A program made the position numbers and the translations under genes. A model generated the notes under the pieces. That model was not told the origin of the DNA. It saw nothing but the letters and a program-made list of their open reading frames with translations, and ran no database searches. From assembly GCA_019359445.1 (NCBI GenBank), contig JAHHHJ010000011.1, positions 62,001 to 126,000 on the forward strand: a stretch of DNA of 64,000 nucleotides, written 5' to 3'. Shown here in pieces: positions 21,089-31,045 of the stretch (the first letter of the stretch is position 1; the number at the start of each line of letters is the position of its first letter). This DNA is from Kastovskya adunca ATA6-11-RM4. GTDB taxonomy: Bacteria > Cyanobacteriota > Cyanobacteriia > Cyanobacteriales > Coleofasciculaceae.

Positions 21089-21117
21089 AAAAAAGTGGAT
21101 CGATATCCTCGATCCAC
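21089..21117 (-). terminator. Intrinsic terminator of por
   Basis: GTGGATCGA and TCGATCCAC form a perfect 9-bp stem with a 5-base loop; on the minus strand it is followed by TTTTTT. It lies 46 bases past the por stop codon. Confidence 0.85.
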
Positions 21118-21163
21118 CATCCACAGCAATTAGTACGCAGGGTAACCCACAGTCAGTTTTTAG

Positions 21164-22138
<975 letters not shown>

Positions 22139-22235
22139 CTATTAACCGTGTTGACTTTACTTTAAAATCTTAAGTCACTCTCAGCTAGACCGTAGTTTTA
22201 CCGCATCCTATGTTGGGCTTTTTGGCAAAGAAGCT

Positions 22236-23837
22236 TCAGCGCGAAAACCTGAGGCAATTTCGTCCATCTGCTTTGGCGGCATACAAGGCTTTATCTGCCA
22301 GTTGCAATAAGTCATCGCTTGTTTCACCATCATCGGGGAACATTGCCAAACCCACCGAAACCGTAGCAAATATTTCCTGTTCTCCAGATTCCACACCCAA
22401 GACTTGAAAGGATAAGCGTATTTGCTCGGCACATTGACACGCCTGCTCCCACGGCATATTTGGCAAAGCTAATACAAATTCTTCACCGCCATATCGACAG
22501 GCCATATCGCTAAATCGGGTGTGACGGCGAAGCACGTTTCCAAATACCTTCAATACGCGATCGCCACCCTGATGACCAAAGGTGTCGTTGATTTTCTTGA
22601 AGTAATCGATATCCATCAAAATAATTGCCAGCGGATACTTCCCCTGTGCTGCCCGCGCCAGTTCTTTGGGAAGCGTCTCTTCAAAGTAACGGCGATTGAA
22701 TAAGCCCGTAAGCCCATCGCGAATTGCCTGTTCCCGTAGCTTGACTTGCAGCGCCTCAATTTCCAGTAGCTGAGTTTGCAACCGTTCGTTGGCACTGCGG
22801 AGTTTAGTTTCCGCCAGATAACGTTGAGTGATGTCGCGCAAAACCACCAGTCGTCCCGTTAAACCTCCGAGGCGATCGCGCAACGGTGAAATCCGCAACT
22901 CCACATAGCGAGGATCAACCCAATCCATCAAAATCTCTGTCTCGAAATCTTCGTTGTCATAGCAAAGCCTAACGATCTCAGGCCATCTTGCTAGAACTTC
23001 ATCGACATACTGCCCGACGCATACCCCTGTCGTTCCGATGAGACGTTTTGCCGCCGGGTTGATATCGACGATGCGGTTGTGCACATCTAGAACGAATACG
23101 CTGTCACTCATGCTTTCGACTAACGTGTCACGCGCCACCGGAATCAGGTCAAACAGGCGGAAGCGAAAGAGGCTGGCAGAAAAAAACAGCCCCGTCACCA
23201 TAAAACACATGGGAGTGATGTTCAGACCAGGAGGGGTGAGAGCCAGCATGTAGGCGCTGCTGCCTAGCAAGGGAATAAGGGCACCCACTAACACCGTTCT
23301 GGACTGACGGCGATACAAGGCAGAAGGTCGCAAAGCCGCCTTAGCCAGGAGTAATGTGCTTGTAAGCGTGTAGACATAAACCCATGCCATCACCCAAAAG
23401 AAACCAAGACCATGGTGGTAGATGAGGACATTGCTTCCCCTAGAACCGGGCGAGAAGCCAGTCCAGACGAGGTTGTGCCATTCGTTCGTTGCCGCCAGAG
23501 CCATATTAAAAATAGGAATGACCCATAGCCATGCCCTTTTCCGAGGTTTCAGCCACTCCTTCTGGCGCGTGAATTGGATGGCAAATATTAGGAAAAGCGT
23601 CATCAGACTGCCGGAACCGACATACTCTAGCTTCGACCAGAAAACTTTATCAGGAATAGCGATCGCAGCTGACTCTAAGGCAGCAACGGCAGCATATCCA
23701 GTCGCCGCGATCATCATCCAGGCAAAGGTTGTGCTGGCAGGGGTGGAGCGACGCCGCCATACGACGAAGGCAATGGTGGCTGAAAGGATGACAGTAATGC
23801 TAAGAATGGCAAAATAGGGATTGTATTGGAAACGCAT
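22236..23837 (-). CDS. Membrane diguanylate cyclase (7TM-PAS-GGDEF)
   Basis: Predicted to make cyclic di-GMP from two GTP. 533 residues. About residues 1-220 are seven hydrophobic segments resembling the N-terminal 7TM sensor module of some bacterial histidine kinases. A PAS domain (about 230-345) and a short coiled coil (ANERLQTQLLEIEALQVKL) follow, then the catalytic domain with RYGGEEF. An RxxD inhibitory site (RFSD) lies exactly five residues before GGEEF, so product feedback is expected. No EAL or HD-GYP domain is present. The ligand sensed is unknown. Confidence 0.93.
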   Translation of the reverse strand: MRFQYNPYFAILSITVILSATIAFVVWRRRSTPASTTFAWMMIAATGYAAVAALESAAIAIPDKVFWSKLEYVGSGSLMTLFLIFAIQFTRQKEWLKPRKRAWLWVIPIFNMALAATNEWHNLVWTGFSPGSRGSNVLIYHHGLGFFWVMAWVYVYTLTSTLLLAKAALRPSALYRRQSRTVLVGALIPLLGSSAYMLALTPPGLNITPMCFMVTGLFFSASLFRFRLFDLIPVARDTLVESMSDSVFVLDVHNRIVDINPAAKRLIGTTGVCVGQYVDEVLARWPEIVRLCYDNEDFETEILMDWVDPRYVELRISPLRDRLGGLTGRLVVLRDITQRYLAETKLRSANERLQTQLLEIEALQVKLREQAIRDGLTGLFNRRYFEETLPKELARAAQGKYPLAIILMDIDYFKKINDTFGHQGGDRVLKVFGNVLRRHTRFSDMACRYGGEEFVLALPNMPWEQACQCAEQIRLSFQVLGVESGEQEIFATVSVGLAMFPDDGETSDDLLQLADKALYAAKADGRNCLRFSR

Positions 23838-23880
23838 GAGCGTGAAGCGCTCAATTATAGAAATTAACCGCTATAAGTAG

Positions 23881-24003
23881 TTAATTACGGCTCATTCGTC
23901 ATCTTATCCGCACTCAGGGTTCAGTGCTCAAAATTTGAGAATTCTATTGGCACATCATCAGAGTGATATTGCAGCTTCAATTGAGCGATTACTGGGAGAA
24001 TAG
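23881..24003 (+). pseudogene. Possible remnant of a coding sequence
   Basis: A frame without an ATG ends at a TAG (24001-24003) and reads ...NLRILLAHHQSDIAASIERLLGE. It looks more like protein than random sequence, but it is too short to identify and has no start. It may be the tail of a gene lost from this spot. Confidence is low. Confidence 0.2.
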
Positions 24004-24091
24004 TTCAGCTGCAGCCAAGTTACACTATTGAGCGATCGCTTTGTAGAATAACAGGTAAAAGCGGTGTGACTAGCTGCCTCAAACGTAAAAA

Positions 24092-24655
24092 ATGGTACAA
24101 ACACCCACCAAAGTCCCGACACTGGAAGAGTTTCTGAAACTTCCGGAAACTGAACCGGCTAGTGAATACATTGACGGACGGATTATTCAATCGCCAATGC
24201 CTCAAGGAGAACACAGTGCAATTCAGACTGAGTTGGCAGCCGCAATCAATGTAATACTCAAGCTACAGCGGATTGCACGAGCTTTTTCAGAGCTTCGCTG
24301 TACTTTTGGCGGGCGCTCAATCGTACCTGACATTTCTGTATTTACGTGGAAACGAATTCCGCGTAAGGAAAATGGTGGGGTTGCGAATATTTTCTCGACT
24401 GCGCCAGACTGGACAATTGAAATTCTCTCCCCTGACCAAAGCCAGACGAAAGTAACAAAAAATATTCTGCACTGTCTGAAGTCTGGGACTCAGATGGGGT
24501 GGTTAATTGATCCAGAGGAACAATCAGTGTTCGTCTATTTGCCAGATCGACCAACAGAAGTTTTTGATGAACCAGAAGCGTGTTTGCCAGTACCAGAATT
24601 TGCCAAGGATTTCCGTGTCACTTTGGGAGATTTGTTTGGTTGGCTACTGGAATAA
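24092..24655 (+). CDS. Uma2-family (DUF820) putative endonuclease
   Basis: A 187-residue protein of the Uma2/DUF820 family, PD-(D/E)XK-fold predicted nucleases highly expanded in cyanobacteria, whose role is unsettled. Family landmarks are present: SEYIDGRIIQSPMPQGEHS near the N-terminus, IVPDISVF, and PDWTIEILSPDQSQTKVTKN. The likely active-site acids are the Glu of EYIDG, the Asp of VPD and the Glu of IEILSP. It is the first gene of an accessory pocket with the two minus-strand genes that follow. Confidence 0.85.
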   Translation: MVQTPTKVPTLEEFLKLPETEPASEYIDGRIIQSPMPQGEHSAIQTELAAAINVILKLQRIARAFSELRCTFGGRSIVPDISVFTWKRIPRKENGGVANIFSTAPDWTIEILSPDQSQTKVTKNILHCLKSGTQMGWLIDPEEQSVFVYLPDRPTEVFDEPEACLPVPEFAKDFRVTLGDLFGWLLE

Positions 24656-24774
24656 GCGATCGCTGCTGGCTTTTTGGTACGAGCGATCGCATTTTGCTTC
24701 TTGATACAGGCTGTCGGACGGAAGTTAATCAAATTCTTGCCTGGTGAAGGGAAGTGCGATCGCCGCTTCCTGAA

Positions 24775-25101
24775 TTAAGATGGGCAGTTAATTTGCAAGT
24801 CCTCTATAGTAGATGACCTGAGGTGATGCCGTACTCTCTCGATTACTGATGCGTTGAGTGGATTAGAAATAGCACTGCCATTGTATTTGAAGCAGATAGT
24901 CACAGCTACTTCTGAACGACGGTTCACTACACCTGCTGCTATCATGCGACTGAAATCCTCATTCCTGACCCAAATTTCATAATCAGATCCGAACTCAGAC
25001 ACCAATTGCTCAAAATAATCTCTGAAGAGTCTTTCTTCAGATGAAAGGATACTCGGTTCATACAGACGATCAACCATAAATGGAGCAGATATCCTTTTCA
25101 C
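24775..25101 (-). CDS. Hypothetical protein, unrecognised
   Basis: A frame of 108 residues starting with GTG at 25101, or 100 residues from the ATG at 25077 (MVDRLYEPSILSSEERLF). I do not recognise a family. It is soluble-looking, with no membrane segment and a mix of predicted helix (EERLFRDYFEQLVSEFG) and strands. It lies just downstream of the AbiTii-like gene on the same strand, 98 bases away, so the two may be expressed together. Confidence 0.5.
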   Translation of the reverse strand: MKRISAPFMVDRLYEPSILSSEERLFRDYFEQLVSEFGSDYEIWVRNEDFSRMIAAGVVNRRSEVAVTICFKYNGSAISNPLNASVIERVRHHLRSSTIEDLQINCPS

Positions 25102-25199
25102 AAACTTTCTCAGACTGAACTTTTCTAAGATGTCGTTGAATCTGTTGATTCACTACAATCGCCCATTACCCTAAGCTTAAACCATTAGAGCTATCTTTA

Positions 25200-26381
25200 T
25201 CATTTGGCTGGTTCAAATGAAAACAGATCTTCTGCCTTTGCCACAATTTTTGACCCAATCCCAGGTATCTGTCCTAACGCTTTCGGAGTTAGTGTACTGT
25301 GCTTTACTCTGAGCTTAACGATCTCCTTAGCAACAGCTCGACTGACGCCTAAAAAGCTTTCCAGCTCATCAAGTGTTGCTACGTGTATGTTCAGAGGCTT
25401 TTCCAACTTTGCTTCCCCTGGCTTTAGATAGTCAAGAATATCTGCGAGCATGAGATATGTGTGAAAGACTGTTTTGACTGCTTCTAATTTTCTAAGAGCA
25501 GCATGAACGCCTTTATTCGTGAGTTTATGGATATTTTCTAGATAACTACCGAGGAGATCAATGTGAGCCTTTGCAAGCTTTCTATTTGATTCACTTTCTA
25601 TTGCTTTGTCCATAAAAACCCATAGTCGGTTGATATACTGAGCTTGCCCTAACTTACGACCGTTGTTCGTCTCTTGAGTAGGAGGAAACAATTCGTCAGC
25701 AATCCCCTCTATCAGGCGTCTACAGGTTGTCAAGGCGTGTGACCATTCTTCTGGATTCTCACTGGAGACAGATTTGAATGCGACCATCAACTTCTCAGCT
25801 AACTCAGGATTCAAATCCAGAAGTTTATCATCAACCTCCTCTCGGAGATAATCGAAAGTACTTCGTGGTGTCTCGGAAAATGCCAACTTGTTAAATAAGT
25901 TAGTTGCTTTATCGTGCGCTGCTCTACGCACGTAGCTAATACGGCGCGATAAATTAGACTTATAGAATTGACCGTCATTATTTCTCTTTGTCCTAACGAG
26001 ATCAGCGTATTTCTCTTCTATAAAATCAATGCCTGCTAGCCCACCTCCTGCTTCATCAATCAGGAAGGTGACATCGTCAGCTTTTATACCTAATTCCTCT
26101 AATCTCTTTAGTCTATTTACTCCTTCAGTAATACGTTCTTCATTCTTTTTACCCTTACTTTCCTCAGATGCAACTAAAGCATCAATGTAATCTATGAATG
26201 GGGAAGCATAATCTACTTTACCAAGCTGTATGTCGCACCATTTAGAAATATTTTCTTCACCTATAATTCGCGCCACTCTCAATAACTTCTGTATTCCTGA
26301 AAGGACACTTCCCTTCGGAGCTTCCAACTCGTCCAGTGCTTCTTTAAGTAACTTGAGAGCTTCTTCCTTGAGATTAACCAT
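25200..26381 (-). CDS. AbiTii-like / helix-hairpin-helix protein, candidate defence gene
   Basis: A 393-residue protein not close to any characterised gene I know. About residues 1-70 resemble the AbiTii domain found in abortive-infection and other phage-defence proteins (leucine-rich helix, then RVARIIGEENISKWCDIQLG). The middle part, about residues 185-320, contains SHALTTCRRLIEGIADELFPP and INRLWVFMDKAIESES, which resemble the helical partner domain in many AbiTii proteins. The last 60 residues form a ComEA-like helix-hairpin-helix pair (VATLDELESFLGVSRAVA and LGQIPGIGSKIVAKA), implying nucleic-acid contact. By eye it is more AT-rich than its neighbours, in keeping with transfer. The domain assignments are inferences from remembered family patterns. 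Confidence 0.65.
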   Translation of the reverse strand: MVNLKEEALKLLKEALDELEAPKGSVLSGIQKLLRVARIIGEENISKWCDIQLGKVDYASPFIDYIDALVASEESKGKKNEERITEGVNRLKRLEELGIKADDVTFLIDEAGGGLAGIDFIEEKYADLVRTKRNNDGQFYKSNLSRRISYVRRAAHDKATNLFNKLAFSETPRSTFDYLREEVDDKLLDLNPELAEKLMVAFKSVSSENPEEWSHALTTCRRLIEGIADELFPPTQETNNGRKLGQAQYINRLWVFMDKAIESESNRKLAKAHIDLLGSYLENIHKLTNKGVHAALRKLEAVKTVFHTYLMLADILDYLKPGEAKLEKPLNIHVATLDELESFLGVSRAVAKEIVKLRVKHSTLTPKALGQIPGIGSKIVAKAEDLFSFEPAK

Positions 26382-26528
26382 AGAAAATTCTGGAATGATT
26401 AAGACAGCTATGCCTACGGTTATCTAACACCGTTATTCGCCATGCTATCCCACAGTAAGAGGCCTATCACTCACAAACGAATGTTAGCGACAATAGCGGT
26501 ATAAGCCGTCTAGTTGAGGTGTGAGGCA

Positions 26529-28445
26529 ATGGTGCAATTAAAGGTGTGGCAGTGGGTGGTGTTGGCACTTCCGATCGCGATAATCGTCGGTTTCTTGCTG
26601 ATATCCGCAGGGGTGCAGATTCACGATTGGGGCATTAATTGGATTTGGGGCGTATTTACCGTTTTATTAGTAGGGTGGCGTTGGCTGCTGGTGAAGTGGA
26701 CTCGACCTGCGATAGATCAACTAGAAGCAGTAATGGCGCAAGTCAGCGAAGAATTGGAACCTGCTTCAGACGAGACAACAGCAATACCTGCGGGAAATGA
26801 CGCTACAAAGAAAGCAGAAGGTGCGCTCCAAGAAATCCTGAAAACGGCACAGAGCGATCGCCCAATTTGGGAAGACTGGCAAACCTTTTGGCAGCGATGC
26901 CAGGATCTAGTCGCCGCGATCGCTAATATTTACCATCCGGAAGTGAAGTATCCCCTATTAGACATTTACGTTCCCCAGGCTTACAGCCTGATTCGGGGAA
27001 CAGTGGATGACCTAGATCGGTGGATGCAACAACTATCCCCTGCCCTCAATCAGGTCACGGTTGGGCAAGCATACGAGGGCTACGAAGTCTACCGCAGGCT
27101 GGAACCATCCGCTCGTAAGCTTTGGCAAGCTTGGAACTGGGCACAGTGGTTCTTTAATCCTGTGGCGGCGGTAGCAAAACGAGCCACTAAGCGTTCTAGC
27201 AATCAGGCAACTCAAGAATTACTGGTGAATCTCAGCCAGTTACTACGAGAAGCAGCTCTCAGGAACTTATGTCGGCAGGCGATCGCGCTCTACGGTGGTA
27301 GCACCCTACTCCCTGCAAAATTCTCTGTTTCTACACCGACGCTACCCCAAGCAAAGACCCAAACCCTTCGAGAAATCCTGACTCAAGCCGAACCCACCGA
27401 GGACATTGAGCAAAAGCCCGTCAATATTCTGCTCGTGGGGCGAACCGGAGCCGGAAAAAGTAGCCTGATTAATACGCTGTTTCAGGCAGACCGCGCCGCC
27501 GTCGATGTGTTGCCCACTACCGATAAAATTCAAAATTACCATTGGCAGACCCAAACTGGGGAAGCACTCACGCTTTGGGATACTCCCGGTTACGAGCAAG
27601 TGAATCAGGGGGATCTGCGGGAGGTAGTGCTTGACTATGCTACTCATGCCGATCTGCTGCTGCTCGTCACTCCAGCCCTCGATCCTGCCTTGCAAATGGA
27701 TGCAGACTTTCTCAAAGACATCAAGGCGGATGTTGCCGACTTACCTGCGATCGCCATTGTCACTCAGGTAGATCGTCTGCGTCCCATCCGCGAATGGGAG
27801 CCGCCCTACGATTGGCAATGGGGCGATCACCCCAAGGAAAAAGCGATCCGGGAAGCGACTGAGTATCGCGCTCAACGCCTGGGCGACTTCTGTAACGATC
27901 TGGTTTTACCCGTCGTCACCGGGGACATCAAAACAGGTCGAGCCGCTTGGGGAGTGGAGGCGCTCTCAATCGCACTAGTGGAGGCGATCGCCCCTGCCAA
28001 ACAACTCCGGCTTGCCCGCTTTTTGCGGAACCTAGAAGCCCGCACCGCCGCCTCTGCTAAAATCATCGATCGCTACACCTTCCAGATGGCAACCACTCAG
28101 GGACTAGCCGCACTGCTCAAAAGTCCTGTCCTCCAGTTTATTTCCACCCTATCCACTGGCTCTCCAAACTTGGCATATCTGCTGGCACAGCAAATTCCGG
28201 TGGAACAGTTGCCCGTTGTCATTGGCAAGCTGCAAATGGCTTATGACCTATTCTCCCTTTTGAATCCTGGCGAAAACCCTCTCAGCTTTGATTTGCTCTC
28301 CCTTTGGCCCCTACTGCTAAAAAATCCCGCCTCACCAGAGCGCAACGCTTGGGCATTTGGTCACGCCCTAGTGGAGTACTGGAGTCAGAATCTGACGGTT
28401 GAACAACTACAGGAGCGGTTTGACTACTATCTACATCAGGTTTGA
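26529..28445 (+). CDS. Membrane-anchored Era/HSR1-like GTPase
   Basis: A 638-residue P-loop GTPase. The ATG at 26529 is preferred to a TTG at 26514 because GAGG precedes it at good spacing. Two hydrophobic segments at residues 7-28 and 34-56 anchor it in the membrane. The GTPase domain begins at about residue 298: G1 is GRTGAGKSS, G3 is DTPGYEQ, and G4 is TQVDRLRP. A helical region precedes the domain and another follows it. It resembles the YfjP/HSR1 group, whose roles are poorly known. It converges on ycf37 with only 10 bases between stops. Confidence 0.8.
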   Translation: MVQLKVWQWVVLALPIAIIVGFLLISAGVQIHDWGINWIWGVFTVLLVGWRWLLVKWTRPAIDQLEAVMAQVSEELEPASDETTAIPAGNDATKKAEGALQEILKTAQSDRPIWEDWQTFWQRCQDLVAAIANIYHPEVKYPLLDIYVPQAYSLIRGTVDDLDRWMQQLSPALNQVTVGQAYEGYEVYRRLEPSARKLWQAWNWAQWFFNPVAAVAKRATKRSSNQATQELLVNLSQLLREAALRNLCRQAIALYGGSTLLPAKFSVSTPTLPQAKTQTLREILTQAEPTEDIEQKPVNILLVGRTGAGKSSLINTLFQADRAAVDVLPTTDKIQNYHWQTQTGEALTLWDTPGYEQVNQGDLREVVLDYATHADLLLLVTPALDPALQMDADFLKDIKADVADLPAIAIVTQVDRLRPIREWEPPYDWQWGDHPKEKAIREATEYRAQRLGDFCNDLVLPVVTGDIKTGRAAWGVEALSIALVEAIAPAKQLRLARFLRNLEARTAASAKIIDRYTFQMATTQGLAALLKSPVLQFISTLSTGSPNLAYLLAQQIPVEQLPVVIGKLQMAYDLFSLLNPGENPLSFDLLSLWPLLLKNPASPERNAWAFGHALVEYWSQNLTVEQLQERFDYYLHQV

Positions 28446-28455
28446 CTGATTCAGC

Positions 28456-28983
28456 TTACTTAGAGGGAGCAAACCGCTTCCGTAGCGATTCGGCTCTCCG
28501 CTTGGCCGTGTCATTTTTCGGCTCCAACTTCAACACCGTTTCATAAGCTTCTAAGGCTTGAGCCGCTAACTGCTTACGTTCGTAAGTATGAGCTAGGTTA
28601 TTCCAGGCGGTAACGTATTCTGGATTTTCCTTCAAGGCTTCTTTGTACTGACGGATGGCGAGGTCATACTGCTCTTGAGCAAAGTAAGCATAACCCAAAG
28701 CATTGTAGATAGGAGCAAGTTTTTCTTCCTCGGCATCCTGGGCTTTCAGGGCTTTTTGAAAGAGCTTGCTTGCTTGGGCAAAGAGTTTCTTATCTGAATA
28801 AATACTGCCTAGTTCGTAATACTCCTGTACCGTCCCTAGCTCAGTTTGTAACTTGTTTTGTATGCGTGTGAGGGAGTTCTCAACCTTACGAGTTTTAAAG
28901 ACTTGACGGATGACTAGCCAGGTGATGCTAGCTAGCAAAGACAGTAAGACAGAAACATAAATAACTGGAAGAGTATTATCCAT
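28456..28983 (-). CDS. ycf37: Photosystem I assembly protein Ycf37-like (TPR)
   Basis: A 175-residue protein with one N-terminal membrane helix (LPVIYVSVLLSLLASITWLV) and tetratricopeptide repeats (PIYNALGYAYFAQEQYDLAIRQ and YVTAWNNLAHTYERKQLAAQ). Length, topology and N-terminus match cyanobacterial Ycf37, which helps assemble or stabilise photosystem I. I start it at the ATG at 28983; the open frame runs 69 codons further upstream into the next gene and is not credible there. A generic TPR membrane protein is the alternative. Confidence 0.75.
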   Translation of the reverse strand: MDNTLPVIYVSVLLSLLASITWLVIRQVFKTRKVENSLTRIQNKLQTELGTVQEYYELGSIYSDKKLFAQASKLFQKALKAQDAEEEKLAPIYNALGYAYFAQEQYDLAIRQYKEALKENPEYVTAWNNLAHTYERKQLAAQALEAYETVLKLEPKNDTAKRRAESLRKRFAPSK

Positions 28984-29095
28984 TGTTTGGTAAAGTCGTG
29001 CAGGTTTTAGTCTGTTTCCTATCTTACCGGGGAAAAATTCCAGCAGAGTAACTGCTATCCCCATCTCAATCTTGACGATGGCTACAACACAGGTT

Positions 29096-29869
29096 TTACG
29101 GTAGCCCCCAGTAGGCGGCTCGTTCAGCCAACCAACCGGATGCTTGCCATCGAGCGATCGCGGCATTGATTTGCTGCCGCAACGCAACATACTGTAACCC
29201 TCTGGGCATCACCACAGCCAAGGCTTCTCCTGATAGCCGCACAGGTAGCATCTGGTACTGGGGATATTCTTGCACCCAGCCAGTCAAAACGCTGTTATCC
29301 GCCGCAAAGGCATCCGCTCCCCCGTTCTCTAAAAGCGATCGCCCCGCTTCATAGGAGTCTACCCCGATTAAGTTTGCCGCCGGGAGTGTGTGTTTGATTA
29401 CCGCAATTGTGCTTGAGCCATTCACTACGGCAATTTTCCCGGTGGCAACATCCCCTAAGCGTTGGATGGCGGGGTTGTTGGTCACTATACCTGTACCGTC
29501 TAGATAATAGGGTCGGCTGAAGTCCACTACGCGGGAGCGAGCGTCGGTGACGGTGACTCTGGCAATCGCCAAGTCAACTTGATCTTGCACAACTACATCG
29601 AGGCGATCGCGATTACTTACAGGCTGGAATGTCACCGCCTCCGCATTTCCCAGCAGTTCTTCTGCTAGACGTTTAGCGATATCAATTTCCAGCCCCTGCA
29701 AGTTGCCAGTGCTGTCACGAAACCCTAAAGGACGAAGGTTGTCTTTAACCGCAACAACCAGCGCGCCGCGTTTTTCAATCTTGGCTAATTCGGCGGCGCG
29801 AATCGGTGGCAGGGCCAAAAGCGATATGCTCAACCCTAGGATTAACCAAGCCAAAACTTTTAAACGCAT
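29096..29869 (-). CDS. Periplasmic solute-binding protein (amino-acid ABC type)
   Basis: A family 3 extracellular solute-binding protein of 257 residues from the ATG at 29869. Its signal peptide (MRLKVLAWLILGLSISLLA) ends near PIRAAELA. The body follows the two-lobe pattern: GALVVAVKDNLRPLGFRD, LEIDIAKRLAEELLG, RVVDFSRPYYLDGTGI and DAFAADNSVLTGW. It would bind an amino acid or similar small polar molecule. No permease or ATPase gene lies nearby, so it either serves a transporter encoded elsewhere or acts as an orphan sensor. Confidence 0.88.
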   Translation of the reverse strand: MRLKVLAWLILGLSISLLALPPIRAAELAKIEKRGALVVAVKDNLRPLGFRDSTGNLQGLEIDIAKRLAEELLGNAEAVTFQPVSNRDRLDVVVQDQVDLAIARVTVTDARSRVVDFSRPYYLDGTGIVTNNPAIQRLGDVATGKIAVVNGSSTIAVIKHTLPAANLIGVDSYEAGRSLLENGGADAFAADNSVLTGWVQEYPQYQMLPVRLSGEALAVVMPRGLQYVALRQQINAAIARWQASGWLAERAAYWGLP

Positions 29870-29929
29870 CTGATCGGCTTTGGAGACTGAAATTCGACAA
29901 CTTCTCATCGGCTTTCAATAATCAAGGCG

Positions 29930-29976
29930 AGCTTGCTAATGGGTTAACTGCTAATGTTTTTAACGATTAGCAAGCT
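29930..29976 (-). terminator. Candidate terminator after rplT
   Basis: AGCTTGCTAAT (29930-29940) and ATTAGCAAGCT (29966-29976) form a perfect 11-bp stem with a 25-base loop, just past the rplT stop. There is no long T-run, so the role is uncertain. Confidence 0.4.
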
Positions 29977-30006
29977 AGCCATTAGCGACTGTGCAGAAAC
30001 TAACAT

Positions 30007-30363
30007 TTAGCTTTTGGCTTGTCCGGCTAATTCCACAACTTTAGTGAAGCTAGTAGGATCAAGAATTGCCAATTGTGCCAGCATCTTGCGGTTGAGCTGG
30101 ATGTCGGCTTTCTTCATTTGTCCCATCAGTTGGCTGTAGCTCACACCATGTTGGCGGGCGGCGGCATTGATGCGGGTAATCCAGAGGCGACGGAAATCAC
30201 GCTTACGCTTTTTGCGATCGCGGTAAGCATTCCGCAGTGCCTTCATCACATGCTGGTTAGCGGTGCGAAACAGGTTGGACTGAGAACCCCGGAACCCCTT
30301 AGCCAGTTTGAGAATTTTTTTGCGTCGCTTACGGGCGACATTACCGCGTTTTACTCGTGTCAT
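30007..30363 (-). CDS. rplT: 50S ribosomal protein L20
   Basis: A 118-residue, highly basic ribosomal protein that binds 23S rRNA early in 50S assembly and in many bacteria represses its own operon. The N-terminus ([20 protein letters not shown]) and the segment [15 protein letters not shown] are diagnostic. It follows rpmI by 96 bases on the same strand, the usual rpmI-rplT order; infC is not in the neighbourhood. Confidence 0.98.
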   Translation of the reverse strand: MTRVKRGNVARKRRKKILKLAKGFRGSQSNLFRTANQHVMKALRNAYRDRKKRKRDFRRLWITRINAAARQHGVSYSQLMGQMKKADIQLNRKMLAQLAILDPTSFTKVVELAGQAKS

Positions 30364-30459
30364 CGTTGGTTTTTGGTTTTTGGTTGGTTGCTAGAAACTT
30401 GAATGGTAGAGGGTAAGGAGGTAACCCTTTGCTGTTTACTCTCCTCCCCTCTAAGATTT

Positions 30460-30657
30460 CTACAAATACGGCAGCATCAAGCGCACGTTATCAGCATCGC
30501 GCTCATCTACTAGACCAAGCTGGGATAACTCCCGCTTTTTAGCTGAGGTCTTGTGCTCTAGTAAGTGGTTCTTAAAAGCCTTACGGCGTCTAATTTTGCC
30601 AGTGCCAGTAGCACGAAAGCGCTTTGCTGCTGCTCGGCGGGTTTTTAGTTTAGGCAT
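30460..30657 (-). CDS. rpmI: 50S ribosomal protein L35
   Basis: A 65-residue basic ribosomal protein. The start is the ATG at 30657 ([20 protein letters not shown]), the universally conserved L35 N-terminus; the eight codons that extend the frame upstream are not part of it. It is the first gene of the rpmI-rplT pair. The sequence between it and the helicase gene (30658-31045) holds a miniature inverted-repeat element and no other gene. Confidence 0.98.
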   Translation of the reverse strand: MPKLKTRRAAAKRFRATGTGKIRRRKAFKNHLLEHKTSAKKRELSQLGLVDERDADNVRLMLPYL

Positions 30658-30793
30658 AGACCAAAATTCTAATAAGGGCACAATCTACAATGATACGACG
30701 AGTAGCCTCTACAGGGCAAACCAAAAATCAAGGTGACAATTCCAAAATCCGCTACAGCGATCGCTTTGGGTGCAATAGGGGCATCAGCATTAA

Positions 30794-30925
30794 ACCTCCT
30801 GCATGAATACCTTATACCCCTCCCCAACCCTCCCCTTAGTAAGGGGAGGGAGCCAGATTTTTCTTAACTTCCACCCTTACCAAGGGGGGATAGAGGGGGG
30901 TCGAATTTTGATTCGTGCAGGAGGT
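30794..30925. repeat. Miniature inverted-repeat element, 132 bp
   Basis: Terminal inverted repeats of 15 bases with one mismatch: ACCTCCTGCATGAAT (30794-30808) and ATTCGTGCAGGAGGT (30911-30925). Inside are two GC-rich palindromes (CCTCCCCTTAGTAAGGGGAGG-like and CCCTTACCAAGGGG). It has no coding capacity and is presumably mobilised in trans. Confidence 0.75.
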
Positions 30926-31045
30926 CTATTGTTTACACGCAGACGGAAAGCCTCAGACTCTCAAGGCGCATAAGCTACAAAGATTTACATACAGACTTCC
31001 TCCGCCGACATCCCCAGCAAACCTGCTGCAATGCTCGGCGGTTTT

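Noticed and set aside
26423-26488. A second attC-like pair (ATCTAAC ... GTTAGCG) upstream of the AbiTii-like gene
   Set aside because: The 3' core does not fit GTTRRRY and arm pairing is weak; its position before the start of the gene is also wrong for a cassette.
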